From Entomomonas asaccharolytica (lineage in GTDB: Bacteria; Pseudomonadota; Gammaproteobacteria; Pseudomonadales; Pseudomonadaceae): a stretch of DNA of 64,000 bases. Position numbers and translations under genes: made by a program. Below the pieces are notes generated by a model that worked only from the letters and a program-made list of their open reading frames with translations, was not told the origin of the DNA and made no database searches. Position 1 is the stretch's first letter. Every line of letters starts with the position of its first letter. Shown piece by piece: positions 32,494 to 45,491 of the stretch. The stretch spans positions 1,441,673 to 1,505,672 of the forward strand of contig NZ_CP067393.1 of NCBI RefSeq assembly GCF_016653615.1. The letters run 5' to 3'.

Positions 32494-33214
32494 TACTATA
32501 TTGTTCTACAATACCTTGCCATGTTTGGTCGGCTGCTTTTACAAGGTCATTAAAGGCCAATTGTTCTGCTTCAACACGTTTTTTATCAACAGTAGCATCG
32601 GATGACCAAGCACTAGTAAGCCCTGTAGCTTTAGCCGTTGCATCGGCTGTGCCGTAAGTAAAGCCTGTACGTACATCAGTAAAAATAGCAGTGGCGGTAG
32701 CTGTTACATTAGCGTTTCTATCAGGCATCATACCTAAGGAAAGTAAGGAGAAAGAGGCATGGAAATGATTGTTGATATAAAATTTTGTATCGATTGTGTA
32801 AATCATTAACACATCTGCTTGTAGTTTTGCAGCAGCTAATCGTAGATCATCAATAGATTTTGCATTGGCAGGAATAAGCAATGAGCTTACAGGAACAACA
32901 GTGGTAACTTGTGGCCATTGTTGAATTTTTTGTAGGGTATTATCTGCCGTTAGCTCATGGGCAGGAATAATAGAGAAGCCACCATATCTTTGTCCTTCTG
33001 CTGTATAGGAGACATAATTAGGTGCTTGAATACGTATTACCGCAATACGTGCAGGAAAGTTTGGTGATGGTTTGCGAGAAACTATTTCTGCGATATCCTC
33101 TCGATTAATATCTGCAAAGTTGGCAGGCTCGCCTGGTGTGGTATAGGATGATGAAGTGCATCCTGCACAAATAATAATAACTGAACATAACAAATACTTT
33201 AGTAAAGTAGACAT
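32483..33214 (-). CDS. Putative outer-membrane lipoprotein, unknown function
   Basis: The 243-residue product has a lipoprotein signal with lipobox I-C-A-G-C ending at Cys19. The mature part includes 'ARIAVIRIQAP', 'LRLAAAKLQADVLMIYTIDT' and 'ATAIFTDVRTGFTYGTADATA', a pattern that recalls CsgG/LpoB-like folds without firm identity. The ATG at 33214 has AAGGA at a spacing of 7 and gives a proper signal peptide; a longer in-frame start at 33259 does not. Confidence 0.75.
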   Translation of the reverse strand: MSTLLKYLLCSVIIICAGCTSSSYTTPGEPANFADINREDIAEIVSRKPSPNFPARIAVIRIQAPNYVSYTAEGQRYGGFSIIPAHELTADNTLQKIQQWPQVTTVVPVSSLLIPANAKSIDDLRLAAAKLQADVLMIYTIDTKFYINNHFHASFSLLSLGMMPDRNANVTATATAIFTDVRTGFTYGTADATAKATGLTSAWSSDATVDKKRVEAEQLAFNDLVKAADQTWQGIVEQYSIKK

Positions 33215-33350
33215 ATACTGATCCTTCAACAAGCTTATTTCAATAATAGATTTTATCAATATATACCATGTATTCAGTCATTGTGAAGAAGCGTTAATTT
33301 TCAATTAAGATTAGCAAGATAAAAAGCAGGTTTCTGCCTCCTTTGTTAAT

Positions 33351-34748
33351 TTATTGGGTGGATAGTGCTTCTTGATCTTCACTATCAAATAGTTGTTTAT
33401 TGGTTTTTCTAAGAAGTTGACTGGTAATAGTGCCAGCAGTCATTGAACCATTAACATTTAAGGCAGTACGTCCCATATCTATCAAAGGTTCAATGGATAT
33501 TAAGAGAGCTACTAAGGTGACAGGTAAACCCATTGTAGGTAATACAATAAGTGAAGCAAAAGTTGCTCCACCACCAACACCTGCTACACCAATGGAGCTT
33601 AAGGTTACCACACCTACCAGTGTGGCTATCCACATTGGATCAAAAGGATTAATACCAACAGTAGGAGCTACCATCACAGCTAGCATAGCAGGGTATAAAC
33701 CTGCACAACCATTTTGACCAATGGTTGCTCCAAAGGAAGCGGAAAAACTAGCAATAGATTCTGGTACACCAATACGTTGTGTTTGTGCTTCAACATTTAA
33801 AGGGATACTTGCTGCACTAGAGCGACTAATAAAGGCAAAAGATAATACAGGCCATACTTTTTTAAAGAAGCGTAATGGATTAATACCTGTTAAAGAAAGT
33901 AAAATAGCATGAATACAAAACATAATTAATAGCCCTAAATAAGAGGCTATAACAAAACTTCCTAGCTTTATAATATCTTGATAATTAGCATTAGCCACTA
34001 CTTTTGCCATAAGCGCCATAACTCCATAAGGTGTTAGTAACATTACAATACGTACTAATTTCATTACCCATGCTTGTAATATAGCGATTGCACCAATAAC
34101 TTTTTCACCTTTCTGTTGTTCGTCTTTAAGTAGTTTTATAGCCGCTAAACCCAGAAATATTGCAAAGATAACGACACCAATAATGGAAGTAGGGCGCGCT
34201 CCTGTTAGATCAGCAAAAGGATTAGTGGGAAGAAATGATAAAATAAGGTTAGGTGTTGTTAAATTGGCTAATTGGCCTTGATAATGTGTTTGTAATTGAT
34301 TTAATCGACTGGTTTCTTGTGTTCCCTGTACAAGGCCCTCTGCACTTAAACCAAATAGGTAGGTGACAAAAACACCTACTAACGCTGCAATCAGCGTGGT
34401 AAATAATAAAGTACCAATCGTAAAAAAGCTGATTTTTCCTAATGATGAAGCATTATGTAGATTTGCAACAGCGCTGAGGATGCAGGCGAATACCAAAGGC
34501 ATAATAATCATTTGTAATAGCTGAACATAACCATTACCTACAATATCAATCCATGAAATTGTTTCATTAATAATAATATGAGAAGAGGCATCTCCATAAA
34601 TTAAATGTAGTCCAGCACCATAGAGAATACCTAATAATAAGCCAGTTAATACTTTCTTAGCCAAAGACCATTGGGTACGTCGGGTTTGGTCGAGTAAAAC
34701 TAATAAAATAATAAACACAGCCAAATTAATAATTAATGGCAGATTCAT
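33351..34748 (-). CDS. tcyP: L-cystine transporter (DAACS family, TcyP/YdjN type)
   Basis: The 465-residue membrane protein has the dicarboxylate/amino acid:cation symporter core: '[18 protein letters not shown]', '[18 protein letters not shown]' (the serine-rich re-entrant loop) and '[17 protein letters not shown]', with the eight-helix plan. The N-terminal '[30 protein letters not shown]' stretch is typical of TcyP, the single-component cystine importer, rather than the glutamate carriers. It lies back to back with metE, so both sides of this gap serve sulfur amino acids. Confidence 0.88.
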   Translation of the reverse strand: MNLPLIINLAVFIILLVLLDQTRRTQWSLAKKVLTGLLLGILYGAGLHLIYGDASSHIIINETISWIDIVGNGYVQLLQMIIMPLVFACILSAVANLHNASSLGKISFFTIGTLLFTTLIAALVGVFVTYLFGLSAEGLVQGTQETSRLNQLQTHYQGQLANLTTPNLILSFLPTNPFADLTGARPTSIIGVVIFAIFLGLAAIKLLKDEQQKGEKVIGAIAILQAWVMKLVRIVMLLTPYGVMALMAKVVANANYQDIIKLGSFVIASYLGLLIMFCIHAILLSLTGINPLRFFKKVWPVLSFAFISRSSAASIPLNVEAQTQRIGVPESIASFSASFGATIGQNGCAGLYPAMLAVMVAPTVGINPFDPMWIATLVGVVTLSSIGVAGVGGGATFASLIVLPTMGLPVTLVALLISIEPLIDMGRTALNVNGSMTAGTITSQLLRKTNKQLFDSEDQEALSTQ

Positions 34749-34892
34749 AAATACCTCAAATGTTTTTGCTTTTTTTCTCTATAGATAGCTAATAGCAGCA
34801 TATGATGAAGTTTATTAACAAAAAAAGAAATACGGCATAAGGCTAACATAAGAATTGAAAGTGAATAAAACTAAAGATCAACTTTAGTAATT

Positions 34893-34905
34893 TGAATTTG
34901 TTTCA
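34893..34905 (+). promoter_or_regulatory. MetR box upstream of metE
   Basis: TGAA-TTTGT-TTCA matches the MetR consensus TGAA-N5-TTCA exactly. It lies 55 bases before the metE start. In enterobacteria MetR with homocysteine activates metE from such sites. No metR gene is in the window, so the regulator would be encoded elsewhere. Confidence 0.65.
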
Positions 34906-34959
34906 TGTTGATTGATTCAGGACAATAAACGCCATCTATAAAGAGGAGTTCGATTTATT

Positions 34960-37248
34960 ATGGCATTGGCACATAACTTAGGTTTTCCGAGAATTGGTCG
35001 TGATCGAGAATTAAAAAAGGCTTTAGAAGCCTATTGGAAAGGGGATATTAGTGAAGCAGATTTACAACAAGTAGCTAAAGAGTTACGTGCTGCGCATTGG
35101 AAAATACAGCAGCAAGCAGGTATAGAATTATTGCCTGTAGGGGATTTTGCTTGGTATGACCAAGTATTAACCCACTCATTAATGTTTGGTGTTATTCCAG
35201 AACGCCATCAAAATAAAGAAGGTAAGATAACATTAGATACTTTGTTTGCTATGGCGCGTGGTGTTGCTAAAGCTTCCTGTGGTTGTAGTTCAGGTACTCA
35301 AGCACAAGAAATGACTAAGTGGTTTGATACTAATTATCATTACTTAGTACCTGAGTTTACTAAAAACCAACAGTTTAAATTATCTTGGAACCAATTATTT
35401 GATGAAGTAGCAGAAGCTAAAGCTTTAGGCCATACTATTAAGCCAGTTATTATTGGGCCATTAACTTATCTTTGGTTAGGTAAGGAACAAGAGCCAAGCT
35501 TTAATAAACTAGATTTACTTGAAAGATTATTGCCAGTATATGGCGAAGTATTTGAGAAGTTAGCCGAGCAAGGGGTAGAGTGGGTACAAATTGATGAACC
35601 TATTTTAGGTTTGGATTTACCGCAGCAGTGGAAAGCAGCTTTTGAGCGTGCTTATAATTTATTGCAACGTGAACCTACTAAAAAGCTAATAGCTACTTAT
35701 TTTTCTGGTTTAGAAGATAATATTGGATTAGCAGCCTCATTACCTGTTGATGGTCTGCATGTTGACTTAGTTCGTGCCCCTGAGCAATTCCCTTGTATTC
35801 TTGATCGTATTTCTGGCTATAAAGTTTTATCGTTAGGTGTGGTTAATGGTCGTAATGTTTGGCGTGCTGACCTTGAAAAGATCATAGCTATATTAAAGCA
35901 AGCAGCAGAACGATTAGGAGATCGTCTATGGGTAGCTCCTTCATGCTCTTTATTGCATAGTCCTGTTGACTTAAATCGTGAAGATAAACTAGATGATGAG
36001 TTAAAAAGTTGGTTAGCTTTTGCTGTTCAGAAGTGCCAAGAGGTTGCTATTTTAACTAAGGCGATCAATCAACCAGAAGCTGACGAAGTAACAAAAGCTC
36101 TAACTGAAAGTAAACGTATCCAAGCAAGCCGTGCTAAATCTTCACGTATTCATAAGGTAGAAGTGCAAAATAGATTATCAGCAATAACAGCTGAGGATAG
36201 TCAACGTTTATCACCCTTCTCGGCACGTATTAAGTTGCAGCATCAACGTTTACAGTTACCTCTTTTCCCAACAACGACGATTGGTTCTTTTCCACAAACT
36301 AAAGAAATTCGTACAGCACGAAGTGACTTTAAACAAGGCCGTATTGATAAGCAAACTTATACAGAGTTAATGCAGTCAGAAATTGATCAAGTGATAGCTT
36401 TCCAAGAAAAGATTGGTTTAGATGTATTGGTGCATGGTGAGCCAGAACGTAATGATATGGTTGAGTATTTTGCTGAACAATTAGATGGCTATCTATTTAC
36501 CCGCTTTGGTTGGGTACAAAGTTATGGTTCACGTTGTGTAAAACCTGCCATTATTTATGGAGATTTATCCCGTCCTAAAGCCATGACAGTAGATTGGATA
36601 AGTTATGCTCAGGGTAAAACCAATAAAAAAATGAAAGGAATGTTAACAGGGCCTGTAACCATGCTTATGTGGTCTTTCCCCCGTGAAGATGTCACGCGTG
36701 AAATACAGGCAAAACAGCTTGCATTAGCTATTCGTGATGAGGTTTTAGATTTAGAAGCTGCTGGTATTAAGGTTATTCAAATTGATGAGGCTGCTTTTCG
36801 TGAGGGAGTACCACTTCGTCGAGCAGCATGGCAACATTATTTAGATTGGGCGGTAAATGCTTTTAAACTATGTTCTGCTGCTGTAAAAGATGAAACTCAA
36901 ATACACACCCATATGTGCTACAGTGAATTTAATGATGTGATTGAATCTATTGCAGCGATGGATGCAGATGTGATTACTATTGAAACATCACGTTCGCATA
37001 TGGAGTTATTAGATGCCTTTAAAGCCTTTAATTACCCAAATGAAATTGGTCCTGGTGTCTATGATATTCATTCGCCACGTATACCATCTACTGAGGAAAT
37101 GGTGACGTTACTCAAAAATGCTGTAGCGTTAATTCCAGCAGAACAGTTATGGGTTAATCCTGACTGTGGATTAAAAACGCGAGCTTGGCATGAAACCGAA
37201 GCTGCATTGGTTAATATGGTTACAGCGGCTAAAGTAATGAGAGGTTAA
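34960..37248 (+). CDS. metE: Cobalamin-independent methionine synthase
   Basis: The 762-residue protein is full length for MetE. The N-terminal half has '[21 protein letters not shown]' and '[14 protein letters not shown]'; the catalytic C-terminal half has '[10 protein letters not shown]', '[18 protein letters not shown]', '[11 protein letters not shown]', '[11 protein letters not shown]' (zinc ligands His and Cys) and '[10 protein letters not shown]' (third zinc Cys). It moves the methyl group of methyl-tetrahydrofolate to homocysteine. GAGGAG precedes the ATG and a MetR box lies upstream. Confidence 0.97.
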   Translation: MALAHNLGFPRIGRDRELKKALEAYWKGDISEADLQQVAKELRAAHWKIQQQAGIELLPVGDFAWYDQVLTHSLMFGVIPERHQNKEGKITLDTLFAMARGVAKASCGCSSGTQAQEMTKWFDTNYHYLVPEFTKNQQFKLSWNQLFDEVAEAKALGHTIKPVIIGPLTYLWLGKEQEPSFNKLDLLERLLPVYGEVFEKLAEQGVEWVQIDEPILGLDLPQQWKAAFERAYNLLQREPTKKLIATYFSGLEDNIGLAASLPVDGLHVDLVRAPEQFPCILDRISGYKVLSLGVVNGRNVWRADLEKIIAILKQAAERLGDRLWVAPSCSLLHSPVDLNREDKLDDELKSWLAFAVQKCQEVAILTKAINQPEADEVTKALTESKRIQASRAKSSRIHKVEVQNRLSAITAEDSQRLSPFSARIKLQHQRLQLPLFPTTTIGSFPQTKEIRTARSDFKQGRIDKQTYTELMQSEIDQVIAFQEKIGLDVLVHGEPERNDMVEYFAEQLDGYLFTRFGWVQSYGSRCVKPAIIYGDLSRPKAMTVDWISYAQGKTNKKMKGMLTGPVTMLMWSFPREDVTREIQAKQLALAIRDEVLDLEAAGIKVIQIDEAAFREGVPLRRAAWQHYLDWAVNAFKLCSAAVKDETQIHTHMCYSEFNDVIESIAAMDADVITIETSRSHMELLDAFKAFNYPNEIGPGVYDIHSPRIPSTEEMVTLLKNAVALIPAEQLWVNPDCGLKTRAWHETEAALVNMVTAAKVMRG

Positions 37249-37255
37249 TACTAAG

Positions 37256-37288
37256 AAACCCCTTATATACTAAGTATAAGGGGTTTTT
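37256..37288 (+). terminator. metE terminator
   Basis: AAACCCCTTATA (37256-37267) pairs with TATAAGGGGTTT (37275-37286), a 12-pair stem with a seven-base loop, followed by T residues. It lies between convergent genes and may work in both directions, more strongly for metE. Confidence 0.85.
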
Positions 37289-37295
37289 ATAAAGG

Positions 37296-38198
37296 CTAAT
37301 TTATTTTTTTAATTTCTATAATTCGATCACGACCACCTTCAGCTAAAAGATATTCATCTTCATTAATTTCTAGTAATTGCTGGGGTGCTTTTAAATGGCT
37401 AAGAATAACTTTTAATTTACCATCAGGTTGCAACAACATAAGGCGAGCTCTATGGGTAGAGTCTTCAGAAATCCAAAGCCCTTGGCTGTTACATTTTAAG
37501 ATACTAGGCTCTTTAGTTTGCTTATAGTTTAAAACAACAGGATCAGTACCATCATCGGTTAATAATCTTACTCGATTAGCCTCTTTTTCATTGTAGTATT
37601 TTTGTCCATTAGGACAAATAGCTAAGGTTTCTGCCTCATTGAGGTTATCACGAATAACTTCTATGGTTTTAGTAATAGAGTTATAGCGCAGAATCTTACT
37701 TTGTGGACCACGGTCTTCAACAGCATATAAGTATTTTCCATCTGCAATTAAGCCTTGTACATTGGTGCCTTGAAAAAGTACATGTACGATACCATCTTTT
37801 AGCCAATTAACAGGGTACTCACCGCCTTCTTGACTAAATACAATGCCACCCGCAAATGCTGTTATTCCATCTGGTTTATTAAGATTACCAAATAGCGTGG
37901 TACGTTCACCATTGGGAGCAATACGTATAATTCTTCCTCTGCTTTTATTGAGTTCTTCTGCAACAATAAGACTACCATCAGCTTCTTTATAAATAGCACT
38001 TGCCTTTGCTATATTGGTATGTAGCACACGGTATTGCCAAGATTTATCTGCCACAACAGGGAAATAATGTTGCCATAGTAGAAAGCCACCACCAAAAACA
38101 AGGGTAAGTATGATTAATAACAATATAAGTTTAAGGGTTAAAAGCAAGAAAGATTTTGGCGAGTGTAGTGGTAAAATAGAAAACACAAATAAGCTCAA
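37296..38198 (-). CDS. Membrane-anchored beta-propeller protein, unknown function
   Basis: The 300-residue product has one N-terminal membrane segment (about 16-42) and then repeated short strands with 'ASAIYKEADGSLIVAEELNKSRGRIIRIAPNG', 'KPDGITAFAGGIVFSQEGG' and 'NEDEYLLAEGGRDRIIEIKK', the pattern of six-bladed SMP-30/NHL-like propellers exposed to the periplasm. Metal-binding residues of gluconolactonases are not evident. There is no ATG in the first 80 codons: the start is TTG or a nearby GTG, without a clear ribosome-binding site, so the exact N-terminus is uncertain. Confidence 0.7.
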   Translation of the reverse strand: MSLFVFSILPLHSPKSFLLLTLKLILLLIILTLVFGGGFLLWQHYFPVVADKSWQYRVLHTNIAKASAIYKEADGSLIVAEELNKSRGRIIRIAPNGERTTLFGNLNKPDGITAFAGGIVFSQEGGEYPVNWLKDGIVHVLFQGTNVQGLIADGKYLYAVEDRGPQSKILRYNSITKTIEVIRDNLNEAETLAICPNGQKYYNEKEANRVRLLTDDGTDPVVLNYKQTKEPSILKCNSQGLWISEDSTHRARLMLLQPDGKLKVILSHLKAPQQLLEINEDEYLLAEGGRDRIIEIKKIN

Positions 38199-38287
38199 CT
38201 TGATATTTATAATATTAAATAATCTTAATATTTTACGCTAAAAGTATTATTTAGTCATTTTTAAATTGTATTTTTATATATTTATAA

Positions 38288-38319
38288 TTATTAAAGGGAA
38301 TTATATTTCCCTTTAATAA
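38288..38319 (-). terminator. Stem-loop after the cyclophilin gene
   Basis: TTATTAAAGGGAA (38288-38300) and TTCCCTTTAATAA (38307-38319) form a 13-pair stem with a six-base loop 17 bases beyond the cyclophilin stop. The exit on the minus strand is AT-rich but without a long T run, so terminator strength is uncertain. Confidence 0.5.
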
Positions 38320-38335
38320 CATAGTGTTATAATAA

Positions 38336-38899
38336 TTATAGTTGTTTTGCTAATACAATTATAACAGGATCAACAGGGACGTCACGTGAGCCTTGGCGAT
38401 AGGTTGTTTTTACAGCAGCAATTTTATCAACAACTTCCATACCAGTAATTACTTTTGCAAAAACAGCGTAACCAAAATCACGTTTACCATGATTTAAAAA
38501 GTCATTATCTTTTACATTAATAAAAAACTGGCTTGTAGCTGAATCAACAATACCTGTACGAGCCATAGCAACAGTACCACGTTCGTTTGCTAAACCGTTA
38601 TCAGCTTCATTTTTAATAGGCTCTAAGGTTGTTTTTTTAGTCATATCTTCATTAAAGCCACCACCTTGAATCATAAAGTTAGGTATCACACGATGAAAAA
38701 TAGTACCATTATAAAAGCCACTATTAACATAGTTTAAAAAATTAGTTACAGTAGCAGGAGCTTGTTGCGGATATAGTTCAATTTCTATATCGCCCATATT
38801 GGTGGATAATAAAACTCTTGGGTTTGTTTCTGCGAATGCTGGTGTAGTGAGCATAAATATACAACAGAAAGAAAGTAGTAACTTTTTTAACATAATCAT
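38336..38899 (-). CDS. ppiA: Periplasmic peptidyl-prolyl cis-trans isomerase (cyclophilin)
   Basis: The 187-residue product has a signal peptide (to about residue 24, ending 'TTPAFAE') and a cyclophilin domain with '[32 protein letters not shown]', 'GTVAMART' and '[16 protein letters not shown]'. The catalytic arginine sits in 'FHRV'. PpiA speeds proline isomerisation of proteins in the periplasm. The ATG at 38899 follows a GGA; an upstream in-frame TTG is unlikely. Confidence 0.92.
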   Translation of the reverse strand: MIMLKKLLLSFCCIFMLTTPAFAETNPRVLLSTNMGDIEIELYPQQAPATVTNFLNYVNSGFYNGTIFHRVIPNFMIQGGGFNEDMTKKTTLEPIKNEADNGLANERGTVAMARTGIVDSATSQFFINVKDNDFLNHGKRDFGYAVFAKVITGMEVVDKIAAVKTTYRQGSRDVPVDPVIIVLAKQL

Positions 38900-39003
38900 T
38901 ATTTCCAAGGGTAGAGGGTTAAGTTTGTTATTCTAAATGAATAACAGGGTGTAATATTAATTAATTTTAGGGTTAATTGATACAAAATGACAAATGAGGC
39001 TAT

Positions 39004-39792
39004 ATGATTACTTTATCAACTTTACAGAAAATGAAGAAAGAGCAACAAAAAATTGCTATGTTAACATGCTATGAAGCAAGCTTTGCAACATTACTAGATG
39101 AGGCAGGTGTTGATATTTTGTTGATAGGTGATTCATTAGGCATGACAGTACAAGGACATTTTTCTACTTTGCCTGTTACCTTAGAGCAAATGTGTTATCA
39201 CACTGAAATTGTGGCTAGGGGCACTAAAAATGCATTAGTGTTAGCCGATTTATCTTTTGGCAGTTATCAAAAAAGCAAGGAACAAGCCTTTGATTCGGCC
39301 AGTAAATTAATGGCTGCTGGCGCGCATATGGTGAAATTGGAAGGTGGCAGTTACATGGTAGAAACCACTAGGTTTTTACAAGAAAGGGGTATTCCTGTTT
39401 GTACGCATTTAGGGTTAACCCCTCAATCAGTAAATGCGTTTGGTGGTTATAAGGTGCAGGGAAAGGGAGATAGTGCTGCCAAACAATTATTAGAAGATGC
39501 AAAACAGCATGAACAAGCAGGGGCTGCAATGATTCTGATGGAGTGTATACCAGCATCATTAGCCAAAGAAGTAACAGCAGCACTCCATTGCCCAACTATA
39601 GGTATTGGTGCAGGTGTTGATTGTGATGGGCAAGTACTTGTGTTGCATGACATGATAGGGATTTATGCAGGTAAATCTCCAAAATTCTCCAAAAATTTTA
39701 TGGAGGGTCAAACAAGTATTCAAGGTGCCATTTCTGCTTATGTGAAAGCAGTAAAAGATGGTACATTTCCCTCATTAGAACATTCTTTCTAA
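39004..39792 (+). CDS. panB: 3-methyl-2-oxobutanoate hydroxymethyltransferase
   Basis: The 262-residue protein matches PanB throughout: '[29 protein letters not shown]', '[10 protein letters not shown]', '[25 protein letters not shown]' and '[21 protein letters not shown]'. It adds a hydroxymethyl group from methylene-tetrahydrofolate to ketoisovalerate, the first step toward pantothenate. panC, its usual neighbour, is not adjacent. Confidence 0.96.
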   Translation: MITLSTLQKMKKEQQKIAMLTCYEASFATLLDEAGVDILLIGDSLGMTVQGHFSTLPVTLEQMCYHTEIVARGTKNALVLADLSFGSYQKSKEQAFDSASKLMAAGAHMVKLEGGSYMVETTRFLQERGIPVCTHLGLTPQSVNAFGGYKVQGKGDSAAKQLLEDAKQHEQAGAAMILMECIPASLAKEVTAALHCPTIGIGAGVDCDGQVLVLHDMIGIYAGKSPKFSKNFMEGQTSIQGAISAYVKAVKDGTFPSLEHSF

Positions 39793-39798
39793 GAAGCT

Positions 39799-39818
39799 AA
39801 CACAAGGATGTGTTTTTC
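39799..39818 (+). terminator. panB terminator
   Basis: AACACA/TGTGTT with a four-base loop follows the panB stop by six bases and runs into TTTCT. The stem is short but well placed. Confidence 0.6.
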
Positions 39819-39948
39819 TAATCCCATTGGGTAATACGCTTTATATATAGGTTATGGTATAAAACTTCGCTAGCTTTTCAGTTATATTTTGTAATATGCT
39901 AATAAGCTTGGGTTTTTTATTTGTTTTTTTGATGTAGAGAAAATAATA

Positions 39949-41250
39949 ATGAGTAATATACTTCCGCATTATACTCCAGAAGAGCGTCGCAAAAGAATTT
40001 ATGGTATAGCAGGTGCCGCCTCAGGTAATCTAGTAGAGTGGTTCGATTTTTATATTTATGCAGTGTTTGCAGTTTACTTTCAACATGCACTGACACCACC
40101 TGATATGGCAGAAACAACGAAAGCAATTTATGTTTGGGGCGTCTTTGCAGCTAGTTTCTTTATGCGTCCTATAGGTAGCTGGCTATTTGGTTGGATGGCT
40201 GATAAATATGGCCGCAAACAGTCCATGTTGGTTTCGATTAGTATGATGTGTGCAAGTTCCTTCTGTTTTGCCTTATTACCATCCTATGAACAAGTGGGTA
40301 TGTTAGCGCCTGTTTTATTATTAATCGTACGTTTATTCCAAGGCTTATCAGTAGGTGGTGAATACGGTGCTGTTGCTACTTATATGAGTGAAGTGGCGTT
40401 AAGAGGGCACCGTGGTTTCTATGCTTCTTTCCAATACGTTACTTTATCAGGTGGTCAGTTATTAGCTAGCTTATTAGGTGTTGTGTTATTAGCTGTAATG
40501 ACAACTGAACAGTTAGAAGCAGGTGGTTGGCGTATACCTTTTATAATTGGTGGTTTAGCAGCTATCCTATCACTTTGGATTAGACGTACTTTAGAAGAAA
40601 CTACAACTGCTGAAGAGCGTGCTAAAGAAGAATCTGGTAGTTTGATTGCATTATTCCGTGATCATTGGAAATCATTTATTACTGTAGTGGGTTATACCGC
40701 TGGTGGTTCATTAGCTTTCTATACTATTACTGTTTATTCAAAAACCTATTTAACAGGTATTGGTGTGAATGGTAAGACAGTAGGCTATATTATGACTATA
40801 GCCCTATTTGTCTTTATGATCTCGCAACCCTTCTTTGGTGCTTTAGCGGATCGCATAGGACGTCGAGCGTCAATGTTATTGTTTAGCGGCTTAGGTGCTA
40901 TTTGTATTTACCCCATTATGGTACTTGGTATGCAATCAATGACCAATTCACCTGTGATGATTGCTATTTTATTAATCTTAATGATGCTAATCCTTAGCTT
41001 CTATACTTCTATTGGTGGTTTAGTAAAAGCGGAAATGTTCCCAACACAGGTGCGTGCATTAGGTGTAGGTTTTTCTTATGCTATTGGTAATGCGATATTC
41101 GGCGGTTCAGCACCAGCAGTTGCTTTAAAATTTAAAGAAGCAGGTATAGAAAACGAATTCTTTATCTATGTAATTGTGATGCTAGTTATTTGTTTTGCAT
41201 TTAGCTGGAGAATTCCTAAGAAACCTGAGTATTTAGAACATGATCATTAA
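39949..41250 (+). CDS. kgtP: Alpha-ketoglutarate permease (MHS family MFS)
   Basis: The 433-residue protein has 12 membrane segments and matches KgtP closely: 'ASGNLVEWFDFYIYAVF', 'MRPIGSWLFGWMADKYGRKQSM', 'RLFQGLSVGGEYGAVATYMSE', 'GFYASFQYVTLSGGQLLASL' and 'KAEMFPTQVRALGVGFSYA'. It would import 2-oxoglutarate or a related dicarboxylate with protons. No regulator is adjacent. Related PcaT-type carriers are the alternative. Confidence 0.88.
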   Translation: MSNILPHYTPEERRKRIYGIAGAASGNLVEWFDFYIYAVFAVYFQHALTPPDMAETTKAIYVWGVFAASFFMRPIGSWLFGWMADKYGRKQSMLVSISMMCASSFCFALLPSYEQVGMLAPVLLLIVRLFQGLSVGGEYGAVATYMSEVALRGHRGFYASFQYVTLSGGQLLASLLGVVLLAVMTTEQLEAGGWRIPFIIGGLAAILSLWIRRTLEETTTAEERAKEESGSLIALFRDHWKSFITVVGYTAGGSLAFYTITVYSKTYLTGIGVNGKTVGYIMTIALFVFMISQPFFGALADRIGRRASMLLFSGLGAICIYPIMVLGMQSMTNSPVMIAILLILMMLILSFYTSIGGLVKAEMFPTQVRALGVGFSYAIGNAIFGGSAPAVALKFKEAGIENEFFIYVIVMLVICFAFSWRIPKKPEYLEHDH

Positions 41251-41264
41251 TTAATGAGAGAAAT

Positions 41265-41294
41265 AAATAACCCCAGCAAATGCTGGGGTTATTT
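41265..41294. terminator. Bidirectional terminator between kgtP and purA
   Basis: AAATAACCCCAGCA (41265-41278) and TGCTGGGGTTATTT (41281-41294) form a 14-pair, strongly stable stem. Both sides carry A/T runs, and it sits between convergent genes, so it can end both transcripts. Confidence 0.85.
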
Positions 41295-41311
41295 ATTAAA
41301 GAAAGAAAAAA

Positions 41312-43803
<2,492 letters not shown>

Positions 43804-43835
43804 CTGTGTCCTCGGTCACTCACTCAAATGGACGT

Positions 43836-43857
43836 AAAAAAGCCGGGCGTTCCCGGC
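43836..43857 (-). terminator. hldE terminator
   Basis: GCCGGG (43842-43847) and CCCGGC (43852-43857) form a short GC-rich stem with a four-base loop. Reading leftward it is followed by six T. It lies between hldE and hisZ and leaves little room for a separate hisZ promoter, so partial read-through is likely. Confidence 0.8.
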
Positions 43858-43897
43858 GAAACGTTAATAATAACATGTTTTTTATCAATTAAGGGAG

Positions 43898-45319
43898 TTA
43901 TTGTCCTTTAATTTTATCAACAATAGCCGTTGTAGAACTATTTTCTACTAAGCCTAATACCTTCACTTCTCCACCATACTCAAGCACTATATCAGCGCCT
44001 ACTACTTCATCTACAGCGTAGTCGCCACCTTTTACTAAAACATCTGGTCTAATTGCTTGTAATAGACGTTCAGGGGTGGAGTCAGCAAAACTGGTTACCC
44101 AATCAACAGCGCCTAAACCAGCCAATACAGCCATACGACGATCGACTGAATTAATAGGGCGGCCAATGCCTTTTAGTGCAGTAACAGAAACATCATCGTT
44201 GACTGCCACAATTAAACGACCACCTAAAGCGCGCGCTTGTTCTAAATAAGCCACATGGCCTGCATGGAGAATATCAAAACAGCCATTGGTGAAGACGATT
44301 TTTTCACCTTGCGCTCGTGCATCCTCTACAGCAATTAATAACTGATCTAAGCTAAGCACACCTTTGCCATTGCCTGTATCGCGTTGAATAGCGCGGCGTA
44401 ATTCAGGGGCGCTAATACAGGCTGTACCTAATTTAGCGACGACAATACTGGCTGCAAGATTAGCGAGGGCTACTGCTTCAGTGAGCTCTACACCAGATGC
44501 TAAAGCGGCTGCAAGAGTGGAAATAACTGTGTCACCTGCACCTGTAACATCAAATACTTCACGTGCACGGGCAGGCAAGTGTAATTCTTGTTGATTATCA
44601 CGTAACAAGGTCATACCTTGTTCGCCACGAGTGATTAATAAGCCACCTAATTCTAAATGCTCGATTAATTGTTGTGCTTTTTCAATCAGTTGGTTTTCAT
44701 CAAGGCATTTACCAACAATGGCTTCAAATTCTGCTAGATTAGGTGTTAATAGGGTAGCCCCTTTATAAATAGTAAAGTCATTACCTTTAGGGTCAACTAA
44801 CACAGGGATATTATGCTGTTTAGCGAGTTTTATTAATTGCTGATGATTTTTTAATGTACCTTTACCATAATCGGATAATAATAGGACTTTTACAGAAGAC
44901 AAAAGTTTTTCAACTTCGCTGGCAAGTGCTTCTTTATTAATATCAAAGATTTCTTCAAAATCAACACGGATAAGCTGTTGATGGCGACTCATCACCCGTA
45001 GCTTTATAGTAGTAGGCTGTCCAGCAATACGTTGAAAATGTGTTTCTACACCAGCAGATCCTAAACTATCAGCTAATGAGTCAGCAGCTTCATCTTCACC
45101 CGTTGCACCAATTAGCCATGTTTTTGCGCCTAATGCAGCCATATTTAAGGCAACATTAGCCGCGCCACCAGCTCGATCTTCTCGCTGGTTAATTTTCACT
45201 ACAGGTACGGGTGCTTCAGGAGAAATGCGAGAAGTACCACCATGCCAATAACGATCAAGCATTACATCACCTACTACTAATACAGAGGCTTGCTCAAAGT
45301 GGGGCATGGTCAGTTTCAT
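43898..45319 (-). CDS. hldE: Bifunctional heptose-7-phosphate kinase / heptose-1-phosphate adenylyltransferase
   Basis: The 473-residue protein has an N-terminal ribokinase-type domain (about 1-320; 'VLVVGDVMLDRYWHG', 'DRAGGAANVALNMAALG' and the catalytic 'DVTGAGDTV') and a C-terminal nucleotidyltransferase domain (about 340-473; 'FTNGCFDILHAGHVAYLEQA' with the HxGH motif, 'DVLVKGGDYAVDEVVG'). The two parts phosphorylate and then adenylylate heptose for the LPS inner core. AGGAG precedes the ATG. It is not flanked by other LPS genes here. Confidence 0.97.
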   Translation of the reverse strand: MKLTMPHFEQASVLVVGDVMLDRYWHGGTSRISPEAPVPVVKINQREDRAGGAANVALNMAALGAKTWLIGATGEDEAADSLADSLGSAGVETHFQRIAGQPTTIKLRVMSRHQQLIRVDFEEIFDINKEALASEVEKLLSSVKVLLLSDYGKGTLKNHQQLIKLAKQHNIPVLVDPKGNDFTIYKGATLLTPNLAEFEAIVGKCLDENQLIEKAQQLIEHLELGGLLITRGEQGMTLLRDNQQELHLPARAREVFDVTGAGDTVISTLAAALASGVELTEAVALANLAASIVVAKLGTACISAPELRRAIQRDTGNGKGVLSLDQLLIAVEDARAQGEKIVFTNGCFDILHAGHVAYLEQARALGGRLIVAVNDDVSVTALKGIGRPINSVDRRMAVLAGLGAVDWVTSFADSTPERLLQAIRPDVLVKGGDYAVDEVVGADIVLEYGGEVKVLGLVENSSTTAIVDKIKGQ

Positions 45320-45491
45320 TATTTCTCCTAACTAATATTAGATGGATAGCTTATTGAGTCATATAAAAAATAGGTGTTTATTATATAACAATTGAAAGTT
45401 AATAACGAAATTATCTAAGGCTCATTATTAAGGTATACTATTAGACCTTGAATAATCTGATGAAATTAAATTAAAAAGTGTAAATAACCAA

